A DNA stretch of 16,010 nt from a bacterium (GTDB taxonomy: Bacteria > Ratteibacteria > UBA8468 > B48-G9 > JAFGKM01). Location of the stretch: assembly GCA_035371905.1 (NCBI GenBank), contig DAORXQ010000032.1, positions 1 to 16,010 on the forward strand, read 5' to 3'. Numbering within the stretch: the stretch's first letter is position 1; every line of letters begins with the position of its first letter. The notes under the pieces were generated by a model that was given only the letters and a program-made list of their open reading frames with translations, did not search any database and was not told the origin of the DNA. Below, one piece after another: positions 1 to 8,543 of the stretch. Position numbers and translations under genes: made by a program.

Positions 1-1290
1 ATCATAAAAAGCATAACTTGATTTTGTCTCAATTTCTGTAAACTTTTTCCAAATACCATCACCTCTAAAATCTACTTCTAATATAAACTTTTTTCTACTC
101 CTTTCTTTATGAGAAATATGAAGACATTTTTTTTCAAATCCATAAATTAAAAATGGCTCTGAAAATTCTCCTTCATTTACCTTCTTATCCCACCATGGAC
201 CACCCCATCCAGCGGGCTTACCCCCAAATTGCCATAAATCATCTGTTTTACCAAACCATAAATTTGCCTGTGGCTGTCCCACAAAAGGATTATCATCATT
301 TATAGGAGTTGCCTGATTTCCACCAAGGACTAAAAAACCATTCCATGAACAGAAATCAGGAATAATTCTTAAATGTCTACATATAGGAATTACACCCCAA
401 ACTTTATTAGCATATGTCATAACAGGTAATTCATAAAACATACCTCCAGCATCCATTAACCATCTTTCTGATTCAACTTCTCTAATTCTTGGCCATTCTG
501 TAGTCCATGCGTGGTCCTGTGTATGTGTTGCTCTTGGCAATCTATATAAAACCCAGTCAGTTTGAGGTAAATAAACGTAAAAAAGTATAGATGCTTTATC
601 ATGACCGACAGCAAAGATACTTCTACCTAAATTACCTCTACACCTTCCTGCAAGAGTATTAAACTGTGTTCTCTCTATAATTCTCCAGTTTTTTCCATCC
701 CATTCCGCTAATCTTCCGTCACTGTATCCTCTTTCAAAATCTTCGTAGTAATAACTATTATTTACTACCACAACTCTACCATGGTCACAGTAAATATCCT
801 TGAAATGTGGTCTACCTTCAATTTCAAGGATTTTATTTAAGTCAAACAAAAAATTCACTTTGAGAGTATAAACATCCCCTTCAAACAATTCCCCTTCCAT
901 ACCAAGAAAATAAACTTTTCTTTCAGGTTCATATAAATGTCTTGAAACACCTGCAAGTCGTATATCTACAAGTTCTTCAAAAGTAGAAACCTTACCATCT
1001 ATATCAATTGTGTGAGGACCTATTATTAATTTATTTGATTCATGATGTATCATTCTGTTAGCATATGTTCCAACTCTGCTTTCAGGATGTTTAAAAAGAT
1101 TAAAATCATCGTCAATGTAAAATAATCCTGTACCATCTCCTGTATTTTTTTTATGAGAGACATATGTAATAAACCATAATTTATCAGCCCACGGCATTAA
1201 AGCACCAATACCTGTTTCTGTCCTTGCGGGTAAATGTTTTGCTTTTACTGCAAGATTTGGAAAGACACCATTAACATTAATTTTCCCCAT
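1..1290 (-). CDS. Large unrecognised protein, C-terminus beyond window
   Basis: Reading from an ATG at 1290-1288, the frame stays open for 430 codons to the window edge, so the C-terminus is missing. The protein starts MGKINVNGVFPNLAVKAKHL. It has no signal peptide or membrane segment and is rich in Trp, Tyr, Gly and short strand-like stretches such as WADKLWFITYVS and KVYFLGMEGELFEGDV. That composition suggests a repeated-strand (beta-propeller-like) cytoplasmic protein, which is inference. A Trp/His-rich stretch with THTQDHAWTTEWPRIRE lies near residues 250-275. Translation appears coupled to fabF: the fabF stop (TAG) is 2 bases upstream of this ATG and a GAGGA ribosome-binding site lies inside the fabF 3' end. 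I do not recognise the family and assign no function. Proteins with this look occur in sugar-use regions of candidate-phylum bacteria, which would make its place after the fatty acid genes odd. The gene itself is near certain; its role is unknown. Confidence 0.85.
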   Translation of the reverse strand, partial: MGKINVNGVFPNLAVKAKHLPARTETGIGALMPWADKLWFITYVSHKKNTGDGTGLFYIDDDFNLFKHPESRVGTYANRMIHHESNKLIIGPHTIDIDGKVSTFEELVDIRLAGVSRHLYEPERKVYFLGMEGELFEGDVYTLKVNFLFDLNKILEIEGRPHFKDIYCDHGRVVVVNNSYYYEDFERGYSDGRLAEWDGKNWRIIERTQFNTLAGRCRGNLGRSIFAVGHDKASILFYVYLPQTDWVLYRLPRATHTQDHAWTTEWPRIREVESERWLMDAGGMFYELPVMTYANKVWGVIPICRHLRIIPDFCSWNGFLVLGGNQATPINDDNPFVGQPQANLWFGKTDDLWQFGGKPAGWGGPWWDKKVNEGEFSEPFLIYGFEKKCLHISHKERSRKKFILEVDFRGDGIWKKFTEIETKSSYAFYD

Positions 1291-1292
1291 TT

Positions 1293-2528
1293 CTATTCCT
1301 CAAAATCCCTCAAAACAAGAGTAACATTATGTCCACCAAAACCAAAAGAATTTGATATTGCAATTTTAACTTTTTCTTCTCTTGCTTTATTTGGAACATA
1401 GTCAAGGTCACACTCAGGATCTGGATATTCATAATTAATGGTCGGAGGTATTATACCTGTATTTATAGTAAGACAGGTTGATACAAATTCTACTGCTCCT
1501 GCTGCACCAAGAAGATGCCCAATCATTGATTTTATTGAACTTACTGAAATTTTATATGCTCTTTCTTTAAATAATTTTTTAATTGCAAATGTTTCACTTT
1601 TATCATTTAAAGGAGTGCTTGTTCCATGAGCATTTATATAATCAACATCTTCTGGATTGATTTTTGCATCTTCAAGAGCATATTTCATTGAAAGATAGGC
1701 ACCAAAACCTTCTGCATCAGGAGCGGTTATATGATATGCGTCACAACTCATTCCGGCACCTATAAACTCACAGTAAATTTTACTTCCTCTTTTTTTAGCA
1801 TGTTCCAGTGATTCAAGAACAACTACTCCTGCTCCTTCACCCATTACAAATCCATCTCTTTCCCTATCAAATGGCCTTGACGCTTTCTGTGGCTGGTCAT
1901 TTCTTCTTGAAAGTGCTTTCATTGAGCAAAAACCAGCAAGTCCAAGGGGTGTAATACAGGATTCAGTTCCACCTGCAATTATTACATCACATATTCCTGC
2001 CCTTATTAAATTCAGAGAAATTGCAAGAGCATGAGCACCTGAAGCACAGGCACTTACGGTACAGAAATTCACTCCTTTAAAACCATAAAGAATTGCTATG
2101 TGTCCTGATGCAATATCAGGAATTAACATTGGAATGAGAAAAGGAGAAACCCTGTCAGGACCACTTTCAAGTAAAATCTTATGCTGCTGTTCTATTACTC
2201 TCAAGCCACCTATTCCAGCACCTACTATAACTCCAACTTTTTCTTTTTCTTCGTCTGTAAATTCAATTCCACTATCTTTAATTGCTTCATCTGTTGCTTT
2301 AATGGCAAATTGAACAAAAGTATCCATCTTTCTTTTTTCTTTTGGATGAATATTTTCAAGAGTGAAGTTCTTAACTTCTGCACCTATTTTTGTATCATAA
2401 GAAGAAACGTCAAAAGCAGTAATTTTATCAACCCCTGAAACACCATTTATGAGATTTTCCCATGTTGTTTTAGTATCGTTTCCAACAGGTGTAACAAGAC
2501 CAACTCCGGTTACCACTACTCTTTTCAT
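1293..2528 (-). CDS. fabF: 3-oxoacyl-ACP synthase II (KAS II)
   Basis: FabF condenses malonyl-ACP with a growing acyl-ACP, the elongation step of type II fatty acid synthesis in the cytoplasm. The 411-residue length is normal for the family. The thiolase-fold catalytic triad is present: Cys161 in VSACASGAHA, His301 in NAHGTSTP and His338 in SMIGHLLGAAG. The gatekeeper and glycine-rich end NSFGFGGHN is at 393-401. The start ATG overlaps the acpP stop as ATGA (4 bp), so translation of the enzyme is probably coupled to that of its carrier protein. It is the last recognisable fatty acid gene of the operon, and an unrecognised gene follows after 2 bp. FabB is the alternative name for this superfamily, but the sequence and the acpP-fabF order favour FabF. 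Confidence 0.97.
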   Translation of the reverse strand: MKRVVVTGVGLVTPVGNDTKTTWENLINGVSGVDKITAFDVSSYDTKIGAEVKNFTLENIHPKEKRKMDTFVQFAIKATDEAIKDSGIEFTDEEKEKVGVIVGAGIGGLRVIEQQHKILLESGPDRVSPFLIPMLIPDIASGHIAILYGFKGVNFCTVSACASGAHALAISLNLIRAGICDVIIAGGTESCITPLGLAGFCSMKALSRRNDQPQKASRPFDRERDGFVMGEGAGVVVLESLEHAKKRGSKIYCEFIGAGMSCDAYHITAPDAEGFGAYLSMKYALEDAKINPEDVDYINAHGTSTPLNDKSETFAIKKLFKERAYKISVSSIKSMIGHLLGAAGAVEFVSTCLTINTGIIPPTINYEYPDPECDLDYVPNKAREEKVKIAISNSFGFGGHNVTLVLRDFEE

Positions 2529-2770
2529 TGCGCCTTCTTTTTCTCTATATAATCAATTGCATCCTTTACTGTTTTTATTTTTTCTGCATCTTCATCTGGA
2601 ATTTCAAGTCCAAATTTTTCTTCAAAATCCATAACAAGTTCAACTGTATCAAGAGAGTCAGTACCAAGGTCTTCTACAAATGCTGCTTCTTCTGTAACCT
2701 CTGAAGGGTTAACTCCTAATTTTTCAACTATGATTTCCTTTATTGTTTTTGCTATTTCTTCTCTACTCAT
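2525..2770 (-). CDS. acpP: Acyl carrier protein
   Basis: This is the 81-residue acidic carrier that holds fatty acyl intermediates on a phosphopantetheine arm. The attachment serine is Ser39 in the motif GTDSLDTVELVM, and the flanking helices II and III follow the ACP pattern (EEKFGLEIPDEDAEKI). Length and acidity are typical. It is the only gene in this part of the operon with a real spacer before it (57 bp) and a near-perfect ribosome-binding site, AAAGGAGGAG, 5 bases before the ATG. Both fit the high abundance expected of ACP. It overlaps fabF by 4 bp. ACP serves FabD, FabG, FabH and FabF, encoded on either side, and acyl-ACP is also the substrate of PlsX upstream. Confidence 0.97.
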   Translation of the reverse strand: MSREEIAKTIKEIIVEKLGVNPSEVTEEAAFVEDLGTDSLDTVELVMDFEEKFGLEIPDEDAEKIKTVKDAIDYIEKKKAQ

Positions 2771-2827
2771 ATTCTCCTCCTTTCTTTTAAGTTTATTTAA
2801 TTATTTTTTTCAATTTTTTTAATCCTA
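2771..2827 (-). promoter_or_regulatory. fabG-acpP spacer: strong RBS, possible internal promoter
   Basis: This 57-bp A/T-rich gap is the longest within the 13-gene operon. On the minus strand it ends in AAAGGAGGAG just before the acpP ATG, a very strong Shine-Dalgarno sequence. Further upstream is TTGAAA, a fair -35 match, but the hexamer about 17 bp downstream (TTAAAA) is a poor -10. An internal promoter that boosts acpP is possible but not supported by a good match. The ribosome-binding site is clear; the promoter is a weak guess. Confidence 0.4.
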
Positions 2828-3559
2828 TTACATTACAAGTCCACCGTCTATTCTGAAAACCTGGCCTGTAATATAATCTGACTTTTCAGACGCCAGAAAA
2901 TATACAAGTTCTGCAACTTCTTCAGGTCTACCAAATCTTCCAAGAGGTATCAGTTTTAACATTTCTTCCTTTACTTTATCCGGTAAATTTTCGGTCATTT
3001 TTGTCATTATATATCCGGGAGCAACCGCGTTAACATTTATACCTGCCCTTGCAAATTCTTTTGCACATGTTTTCGTCAAAGCAATAAGTCCACCTTTTGA
3101 AGAAGAATAATTTGCCTGTCCAATATTTCCAATTTCTCCTATTATTGATGCTATATTAACTATTTTACCACTCTTTTGTTTATACATGATTTGACCTATT
3201 ATTTTACTACATAAAAAAGCGCCTTTCAAGTTCACATTTAAAACATCATCCCAGTCCTTTTCACTCATTCTAAAAATAAGTTTATCTTTTGTAATACCAG
3301 CATTATTTATAAGAACATCCACTCTACTCCACTTATTAATAATTTCTTTACTTCCCTGTTCAACTTCCTGCTCCTTTGTGATATCTATTTTTTTTGAAAT
3401 TGTTTCTATCCCTTTTTCATTTAAAGACCTTTCAAACTCTTCATCTATAAAAATATCCCACAGTACAAGTTTTGCTTTATCATGTCCAAACTTGCTTATA
3501 AGTGATTTCCCAATTCCACCGAAGGCTCCTGTTATTAAAATAACTTTATCCTTAAACAT
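2828..3559 (-). CDS. fabG: 3-oxoacyl-ACP reductase
   Basis: FabG is the NADPH-dependent reductase that turns 3-oxoacyl-ACP into 3-hydroxyacyl-ACP. The 243-residue short-chain dehydrogenase has the nucleotide-binding loop TGAFGGIG at 10-17, NNAG at 85-88, the catalytic Ser138 (NIAS), Tyr151 and Lys155 (YSSSK), and Asn110 of the tetrad. The C-terminal IDGGLVM is typical of FabG. It overlaps the end of fabD by 8 bp, and its ribosome-binding site AAGGAGG lies within the last codons of fabD (Gly-Gly-Lys-Asn-Val). Membership of the SDR superfamily alone would not fix the substrate, but the fabD-fabG-acpP-fabF context makes FabG the clear choice. Confidence 0.96.
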   Translation of the reverse strand: MFKDKVILITGAFGGIGKSLISKFGHDKAKLVLWDIFIDEEFERSLNEKGIETISKKIDITKEQEVEQGSKEIINKWSRVDVLINNAGITKDKLIFRMSEKDWDDVLNVNLKGAFLCSKIIGQIMYKQKSGKIVNIASIIGEIGNIGQANYSSSKGGLIALTKTCAKEFARAGINVNAVAPGYIMTKMTENLPDKVKEEMLKLIPLGRFGRPEEVAELVYFLASEKSDYITGQVFRIDGGLVM

Positions 3560-4487
3560 TTTTTCCTCCTTCTAAAAAAGAACTAAAAACTTTAAGACCT
3601 TCTGGATTTTCAATATTAAAAGAGGGAATACCCGGGACAATCACCTCTATTAATTTTTTTAAAACATTTTTAGGCCCTATTTCCACAAAACATTCAATCC
3701 CATCCTTAACCATATTTTCAATTATTTCAACCCATCTTACAGGACTGTAAAGTTGCTTCAATAAGCCATTTTTTATTTCTTCTTTATCAATTGTTTTTTC
3801 ACTTGAAAAATTCAGGTATATTGGAACTTTAGAGTTTTTAAAATTTATTTTATCTATTTCTTTTTCCAATATTTCAGAAGCTTCCACCATATATTTTGTA
3901 TGAAATGGACCACTGACTTTTAAAAAAACCGCTTTTATTCTTTTCTCCTTCAGATATTTTTCCAGTTTCTCAAGTTCATCTTTTTTCCCTCCAACAATAA
4001 TTTGGGTATAAGAATTTATATTGGAAATTTCAATGTCATTAAAATTCTTAATAATCCCTTTTACATCGTTTAAAGAAAGACCCAAAATTGCAAGCAATGA
4101 ACCATTTACCTTTTGTGAAATTTCATCCATTATTTCTGCTCTCTTTTTAACAAGATAAAAACCTTCTTCAATGGAAAAAACCTCTCCTGCACACAAAGCA
4201 GTATACTCACCTAAACTATGTCCTGCTAAATAAGAAGGAATTATTCCTGCTTTATCTTTAAAATATCTCCAGCAAACCAAACTGATACCAAAAACAGATG
4301 GTTGACAGAATAAAGTTCTTGTCAAATCTTCAATTGGACCATTAAATATTTTTTCTATAAGAGGCAAATTTGTTATTCTTTCTCCAATTTTAAGTATTTC
4401 TTCATATTTATTATTTTCTTCCAGAATTTCTTTTCCCATTCCAATATATTGAGATGCCTGTCCTGGAAAAACCACCCCTATTTTCAT
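3552..4487 (-). CDS. fabD: Malonyl-CoA:ACP transacylase
   Basis: FabD moves the malonyl group from CoA to ACP and so supplies the extender unit for FabH and FabF. I start it at the ATG at 4487-4485 (MKIGVVFPGQASQYIGMG), giving 311 residues, the usual family length. The frame is open upstream to another ATG at 4517. However, the inner start has AGGTGG 7 bases upstream, forms the same ATGA overlap with the fabH stop seen elsewhere in this operon, and begins exactly where family members begin. Catalytic Ser91 lies in GHSLGEY (89-95), Arg116 in KKRAEIM, His196 in GPFHT and Gln245 in KQLYSPVRW. It overlaps fabG by 8 bp. Confidence 0.96.
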   Translation of the reverse strand: MKIGVVFPGQASQYIGMGKEILEENNKYEEILKIGERITNLPLIEKIFNGPIEDLTRTLFCQPSVFGISLVCWRYFKDKAGIIPSYLAGHSLGEYTALCAGEVFSIEEGFYLVKKRAEIMDEISQKVNGSLLAILGLSLNDVKGIIKNFNDIEISNINSYTQIIVGGKKDELEKLEKYLKEKRIKAVFLKVSGPFHTKYMVEASEILEKEIDKINFKNSKVPIYLNFSSEKTIDKEEIKNGLLKQLYSPVRWVEIIENMVKDGIECFVEIGPKNVLKKLIEVIVPGIPSFNIENPEGLKVFSSFLEGGKNV

Positions 4488-5464
4488 TTTATCCACCTTA
4501 TTAAATTGGCTGCCCATGTAAGACCTGCTCCAAAAGCAACAGTAACTACAAGATCTCCTTTTTTTATTTTCCCCTTTTTTGATGCCTCATCAAGAGCAAT
4601 AGGAACACAGGCAGCAGACATATTTCCGTATTTTTCAATATTAATAAAAAATTTTTCAATTGGAATATCAAGATTTTTAGCAACTCCTGCTATAATCCTC
4701 AAATTTGCCTGATGAGGTATAACAATTGAGATATCTTCCTTTTTCAAATTATTTCTTTCCAGAACTTTTATCACTGATTCACTCATGGAATAAATAGCAA
4801 TTTTAAAGAGTGTAGAACCTTCCATTTTCATAAAATTTTCTCTTTTTTCAATAGTTTTAAAACTTGAAGGATTTAAAGAACCACCTCCTGGTGTAAACAA
4901 AAGATTTTCATAACTACCATTTGAAGAAAGATATGAATCAATTATCCCCTCTTCTTCTGTTTCACTTAAAATTGCCGCTCCTGCTCCATCACCGAGTAAA
5001 ACACATGTACTTCTATCTGTATAATCAGTAAGCCGGCTCATACATTCAGATGCAATGACCAATCCCTTTTTATAACCAGACCCAATTATTAAACTTTTTG
5101 CTATTTCTATTCCATATATAAAACCTGAACATGCTGCCTGAAAATCAAAAGAAGGGATATTTTCAAGTCCAAGTTTTTTCTGAACTATACACGCTGTTGA
5201 TGGAAAATACATATCCGGTGTTATTGTAGCACAGATAATAAACTCAATCTCTTCTTTTTTTATTTCAGCATCCTCTATCGCTCTTAAAGATGCTTCCAGT
5301 GCCAGATCTGATGAAGCATAACCTTTAGGACAGATTCTTCTTTCTCTAATCCCTGTTCTTGAAATTATCCATTCATCACTTGTATCAACCATCATTTCCA
5401 TATCTTTATTTGTCAATTTCAATTCTGGTAAATACGAACCCGTCCCGATTATTCCGATTCCCAT
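4484..5464 (-). CDS. fabH: 3-oxoacyl-ACP synthase III (KAS III)
   Basis: FabH starts fatty acid synthesis by condensing an acyl-CoA primer, usually acetyl-CoA or a branched acyl-CoA, with malonyl-ACP. The 326 residues carry the family's Cys-His-Asn triad: Cys112 in QAACSGF, His251 in IPHQAN and Asn281 in YGNMSAA, plus DTSDEWI near residues 27-33, RTGIRER at 36-42 and FGAGLTWAA near the C-terminus. The gene overlaps plsX by 16 bp with an AAGGAG site inside plsX, and ends in an ATGA overlap with fabD. Straight-chain versus branched primer choice cannot be read with confidence. Confidence 0.97.
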   Translation of the reverse strand: MGIGIIGTGSYLPELKLTNKDMEMMVDTSDEWIISRTGIRERRICPKGYASSDLALEASLRAIEDAEIKKEEIEFIICATITPDMYFPSTACIVQKKLGLENIPSFDFQAACSGFIYGIEIAKSLIIGSGYKKGLVIASECMSRLTDYTDRSTCVLLGDGAGAAILSETEEEGIIDSYLSSNGSYENLLFTPGGGSLNPSSFKTIEKRENFMKMEGSTLFKIAIYSMSESVIKVLERNNLKKEDISIVIPHQANLRIIAGVAKNLDIPIEKFFINIEKYGNMSAACVPIALDEASKKGKIKKGDLVVTVAFGAGLTWAANLIRWIK

Positions 5465-6441
5465 TTTAACTCCTTCATCTCTTCAAGTAATTTTGAATTA
5501 ATAATTTTTTCTCCAAGTTTAATTGCACTGTAAATTGCTCTTGGAGAACTCCTTCCATGACTTATTATCACATTCCCATTAACTCCAAGCAAAATTCCTC
5601 CTCCATACTCTGCGTAGTCTGCTTTTCTTGCAAAACTTTTTAAATTTTTACTTATTAATAAAGTTCCTATTTTCCCCTGTATATTTTTCATTATCTCTTT
5701 CATAAGCATGGTTCTAAAAGACCTTGTTATTCCTTCAGATGTTTTCAAGACAATATTCCCTGTAAAACCATCTGTTATAATCACATCCGCTTTCCCCGAA
5801 AATATTTCATGTCCTTCTATATTTCCTATAAAATTAATTTTATCACTCTCTTTTAACATTTTATACGCCTGTTTTCTTAAATCATCTCCTTTTGTTTCTT
5901 CTTCTCCAACATTTAAAAGTGCAACTTTTGGATTATTTATATTAAATACATTTTTTGAATAAAGAGACCCCATTATACCAGATTGAAATAGATGTAAAGG
6001 TTTTGGACTTATGTTTGCACCCGCATCCATAAAAATAGTAACACCTCCCGTAATATTAGGAAACAATACAGCAATTGATGGTCTTTCAATTCCCTTTATC
6101 ATACCAAGTTCTGAAATAGCGAGTGAAACAAAAGCAGCGGTATTCCCTGCACTGAGTGAAATATCAACTTTCCTTTCTTTTTGCATCTGTATCGCCACTT
6201 TCATACTTGTATTTCTTTTTAAAAGAGTTGAAGTAACTTTTTCATCCATTGCAACAAAGTCCTGACAGTCAATAATTTCAACTATATCAATACTACTTTT
6301 TAAAACCTGCCTTATTTTTTCTTCTTTTCCTATTAAATAAATTTTTAATTTATCATCTTTTATAAACTCACAATTTTTGGCAGGTGAAATAGGTGCATTA
6401 TCTCCACCCATCGCATCAAGAGCTATTCTTATCTGTCTCAT
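5449..6441 (-). CDS. plsX: Phosphate acyltransferase (acyl-ACP:phosphate)
   Basis: PlsX converts acyl-ACP and phosphate into acyl-phosphate, the acyl donor that PlsY uses to acylate glycerol-3-phosphate; it acts at the membrane surface. The 330-residue length is normal. Motifs are DAMGGD at 9-14, SAGNTAA at 97-103 (the family usually has Gly in the second-last position), LLNVGEEETKG at 175-185, DGFTGN at 224-229 and YAEYGGGILLGVNG at 276-289. It overlaps rpmF by 4 bp and fabH by 16 bp. The rpmF-plsX-fabH-fabD-fabG-acpP-fabF order matches the classical bacterial cluster. Confidence 0.96.
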   Translation of the reverse strand: MRQIRIALDAMGGDNAPISPAKNCEFIKDDKLKIYLIGKEEKIRQVLKSSIDIVEIIDCQDFVAMDEKVTSTLLKRNTSMKVAIQMQKERKVDISLSAGNTAAFVSLAISELGMIKGIERPSIAVLFPNITGGVTIFMDAGANISPKPLHLFQSGIMGSLYSKNVFNINNPKVALLNVGEEETKGDDLRKQAYKMLKESDKINFIGNIEGHEIFSGKADVIITDGFTGNIVLKTSEGITRSFRTMLMKEIMKNIQGKIGTLLISKNLKSFARKADYAEYGGGILLGVNGNVIISHGRSSPRAIYSAIKLGEKIINSKLLEEMKELKWESE

Positions 6442-6623
6442 TTGGAAGTTTCTACTTTAATAACTTGAACTCCTTTATAATACCCACAGACATTACAGAC
6501 AAAATGAGGAAGTTTTACAGCCCCACAATTAGGACATTTAGTTAATGGAACACTTCTTACTTTTTTACTATTTCTTCTTTTCCCTGTTCTACTTTTTGAG
6601 TGTTTTCTTTTCGGATTCGGCAT
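6438..6623 (-). CDS. rpmF: 50S ribosomal protein bL32
   Basis: This 61-residue basic protein of the large ribosomal subunit starts MPNPKRKHSKSRTGKRRNSK, the standard bL32 opening. It carries a zinc-binding four-Cys set at Cys30, Cys33, Cys43 and Cys46 (CPNC...CNVC), so it is the zinc-dependent (C+) form. Its start lies inside the end of coaD, a 35-bp overlap, with AAGGAGG about 6 bases before the ATG. It overlaps plsX by 4 bp. In many bacteria a yceD-type (DUF177) gene precedes rpmF; here coaD takes that place. Confidence 0.97.
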   Translation of the reverse strand: MPNPKRKHSKSRTGKRRNSKKVRSVPLTKCPNCGAVKLPHFVCNVCGYYKGVQVIKVETSK

Positions 6624-7110
6624 TTTTAACCTCCTTGAATTTTTTTCTCAATGCAATTTCAACATTTTTCGGAACAAAACAGGAAATATTCCCATTTAAT
6701 TTAGCAATTTCTTTTACTATTGAAGAACTTATATAAAAATATTCCTCTCTGGGCATTAAAAATATTGTTTCAACATTTCTATTCAATTTTCTATTAATTA
6801 AAACCATTTGAAATTCATAATCAAAATCACTGATAGCCCTCAACCCTCTTATAATTATATTGATATTTCTTTCTTTTAAATAATCAACAAGAAGCCCGTC
6901 AAAACTTTCCACTTTCACTGATTTATTACTTTTAAAAACTCCTTTAATTAATTCAACTCTTTCATCAACTGAAAAAAGAAAATTTTTTCTTTGAAATCCA
7001 CTAACAGCAATAATAACTTTATCAACAATCTTTAAACTTCTTTCAACAACATCTATATGACCATAAGTTATTGGGTCAAAAGTCCCGGGATAAACACCTA
7101 TTTTTTTCAT
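6589..7110 (-). CDS. coaD: Phosphopantetheine adenylyltransferase
   Basis: CoaD adenylylates 4'-phosphopantetheine to dephospho-CoA, the penultimate step of coenzyme A synthesis. The 173-residue nucleotidyltransferase has the N-terminal signature YPGTFDPITYGH (7-18, with His18 of the T/HxGH motif), RGLRAISDFDYEFQM at 88-102 and YFYISSSIVKEIA at 124-136. The last 15 or so residues (KNAESEKKTLKK) run beyond the usual end of about 160 residues and are the part that overlaps rpmF, so the tail may simply be a consequence of overlapping genes. An ATGA overlap joins it to rsmD, with AGGAGA before the start. The rsmD-coaD pairing is common in bacteria. Confidence 0.96.
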   Translation of the reverse strand: MKKIGVYPGTFDPITYGHIDVVERSLKIVDKVIIAVSGFQRKNFLFSVDERVELIKGVFKSNKSVKVESFDGLLVDYLKERNINIIIRGLRAISDFDYEFQMVLINRKLNRNVETIFLMPREEYFYISSSIVKEIAKLNGNISCFVPKNVEIALRKKFKEVKNAESEKKTLKK

Positions 7111-7658
7111 TTAATTCTCCTGAAATAGGTTAAACATGATTTCCCATATTTTCTTTTTTTTATAATTTCATAACCTTCAATAACAGGCATTTCTCTTTTA
7201 AATTGATGTTCAATTACCATAATCCCGTTTTTTTTCAGTATATTCAATTCAAGTATTTTCTGCATAATCCTTTCAAGTTTTGAAATTGGAAATTCGTATG
7301 GGGGATCCCCAATAATTAAGTCATATTTCATATTTTGGAGTTTTTCTATTTCATACTCACAATCCCCTTTTATAACCTCGCATTTTTTTTCAATACCTAA
7401 ACTTTCTATATTTTCTTTTATCACTTTTATTCCTCTTTTGTCCTTTTCAATAAAAATAATTTTTTTTGCTCCGTTGCTTATTGCTTCAATTCCAAGTATT
7501 CCACTTCCTGCAAACATTTCAAGAACTTTTTTGTTAACAATCCATCCTCTTAAAGTATCAAAAATTGCTTCTCTAACGATATCCTTTGTTGGCCTTATTT
7601 CTTTATCTTTTATAAATTTTAATTTTCTTCCTTTATAAAGCCCACTTATAACTCTCAT
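7107..7658 (-). CDS. rsmD: 16S rRNA m2G966 methyltransferase
   Basis: RsmD methylates the N2 position of G966 in 16S rRNA using S-adenosylmethionine. The 183 residues open with MRVISGLYKGRKL and IRPTKDIVREAIFD (21-34). They carry the SAM-binding motif EMFAGSGILGIEA at 47-59 and the catalytic DPPY at 118-121, all typical of RsmD. The start codon overlaps the secF stop as ATGA. No purine-rich ribosome-binding site is evident just upstream (the minus strand reads CCTCCAGACTTAAATT), so translation probably depends on ribosomes finishing secF. The gene ends in an ATGA overlap with coaD. Confidence 0.95.
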   Translation of the reverse strand: MRVISGLYKGRKLKFIKDKEIRPTKDIVREAIFDTLRGWIVNKKVLEMFAGSGILGIEAISNGAKKIIFIEKDKRGIKVIKENIESLGIEKKCEVIKGDCEYEIEKLQNMKYDLIIGDPPYEFPISKLERIMQKILELNILKKNGIMVIEHQFKREMPVIEGYEIIKKRKYGKSCLTYFRRIK

Positions 7659-8542
7659 AATTTAAGTCTGGAGGAACTTCTTTTAACCCAGTCAATAACT
7701 ATTGCAGAGGCAATAAATATAGAAGAATATGTCCCAAATATAAATCCAATTAAAAGACAGAAAGAAAATGTATGTAATGTTTCTCCTCCAAAAAAGAAAA
7801 TAGAAAGAACTACAAAAAGAGTAGTTAATACAGTTAAAATAGTTCTGCTTAATGTCTCATTTATACTTTTATTAAAAATTCCTATATAATCAGTACTTCT
7901 GGTCTTCCTTAAATTTTCTCTGATTCTATCAAATATCACAACTGTATCATTTACTGAATAACCTACAATTGTTAGTAAGGCGGCTATAACCATACCGTCT
8001 ATCTGTTTTCCACTTAAAGATAAAATTGAAAGTACTATTAAAATATCATGGAATATTGCTATTGTTGCACCAACAGCAAATTTAAATTCAAATCTTATGG
8101 TCAGATATATTAATATTCCAATAAGTCCTATAAAAAATGCTTTTAATGATTTTTTTCTTAAACTCACACTCATTGAAGGAGATACAATGGATTTCCCTTT
8201 TATTATGAAATCTTCACCAAATTTTTCTTTCAATTTTTCTATAACCATATCAGAAGTATTCTGGGGTAATCTAATAATAAAATTTTTATCCTCTGTTCCC
8301 AGTTCCTGAACAGTAAAAGAACCAACATTAGTGTCTGCAATAGTTTTTCTTAAATTTACAACATCCATTTTTTGATTAAATTCAATATTTATCAGATCTC
8401 CACCAACAAAATCAACACCAAAATTTTTCTCACCTCGTATAATCATATAGACAATCCCGGTAATTATTATTAAAGATGAAAAAATATAGAAATATTTTCT
8501 TTTTCCCAAAAAATCAAAATTTGTGTTTTTTATAATTTCCAT
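7655..8542 (-). CDS. secF: Protein translocase subunit SecF
   Basis: SecF pairs with SecD in the inner membrane and uses the proton motive force to pull secreted proteins off SecYEG. The 295 residues show a first membrane segment near 17-35, an external loop with GVDFVGG at 42-48, and five further membrane segments in the C-terminal half. The conserved VNDTVVIFDRIREN is at 197-210, with Asp199 in the proton-relay position and Arg206. It starts 1 base after secD with a GAGG site within secD, and overlaps rsmD by 4 bp. SecD and SecF are separate genes here, not a fused secDF. Confidence 0.96.
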   Translation of the reverse strand: MEIIKNTNFDFLGKRKYFYIFSSLIIITGIVYMIIRGEKNFGVDFVGGDLINIEFNQKMDVVNLRKTIADTNVGSFTVQELGTEDKNFIIRLPQNTSDMVIEKLKEKFGEDFIIKGKSIVSPSMSVSLRKKSLKAFFIGLIGILIYLTIRFEFKFAVGATIAIFHDILIVLSILSLSGKQIDGMVIAALLTIVGYSVNDTVVIFDRIRENLRKTRSTDYIGIFNKSINETLSRTILTVLTTLFVVLSIFFFGGETLHTFSFCLLIGFIFGTYSSIFIASAIVIDWVKRSSSRLKL

Positions 8543-8543
8543 T

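Noticed and set aside
4488..4517. Ten-residue N-terminal extension of fabD to the ATG at 4517
   Set aside because: It overlaps the fabH coding end, matches nothing in the family, and the inner ATG at 4487 has a ribosome-binding site, an ATGA overlap and the standard FabD opening.
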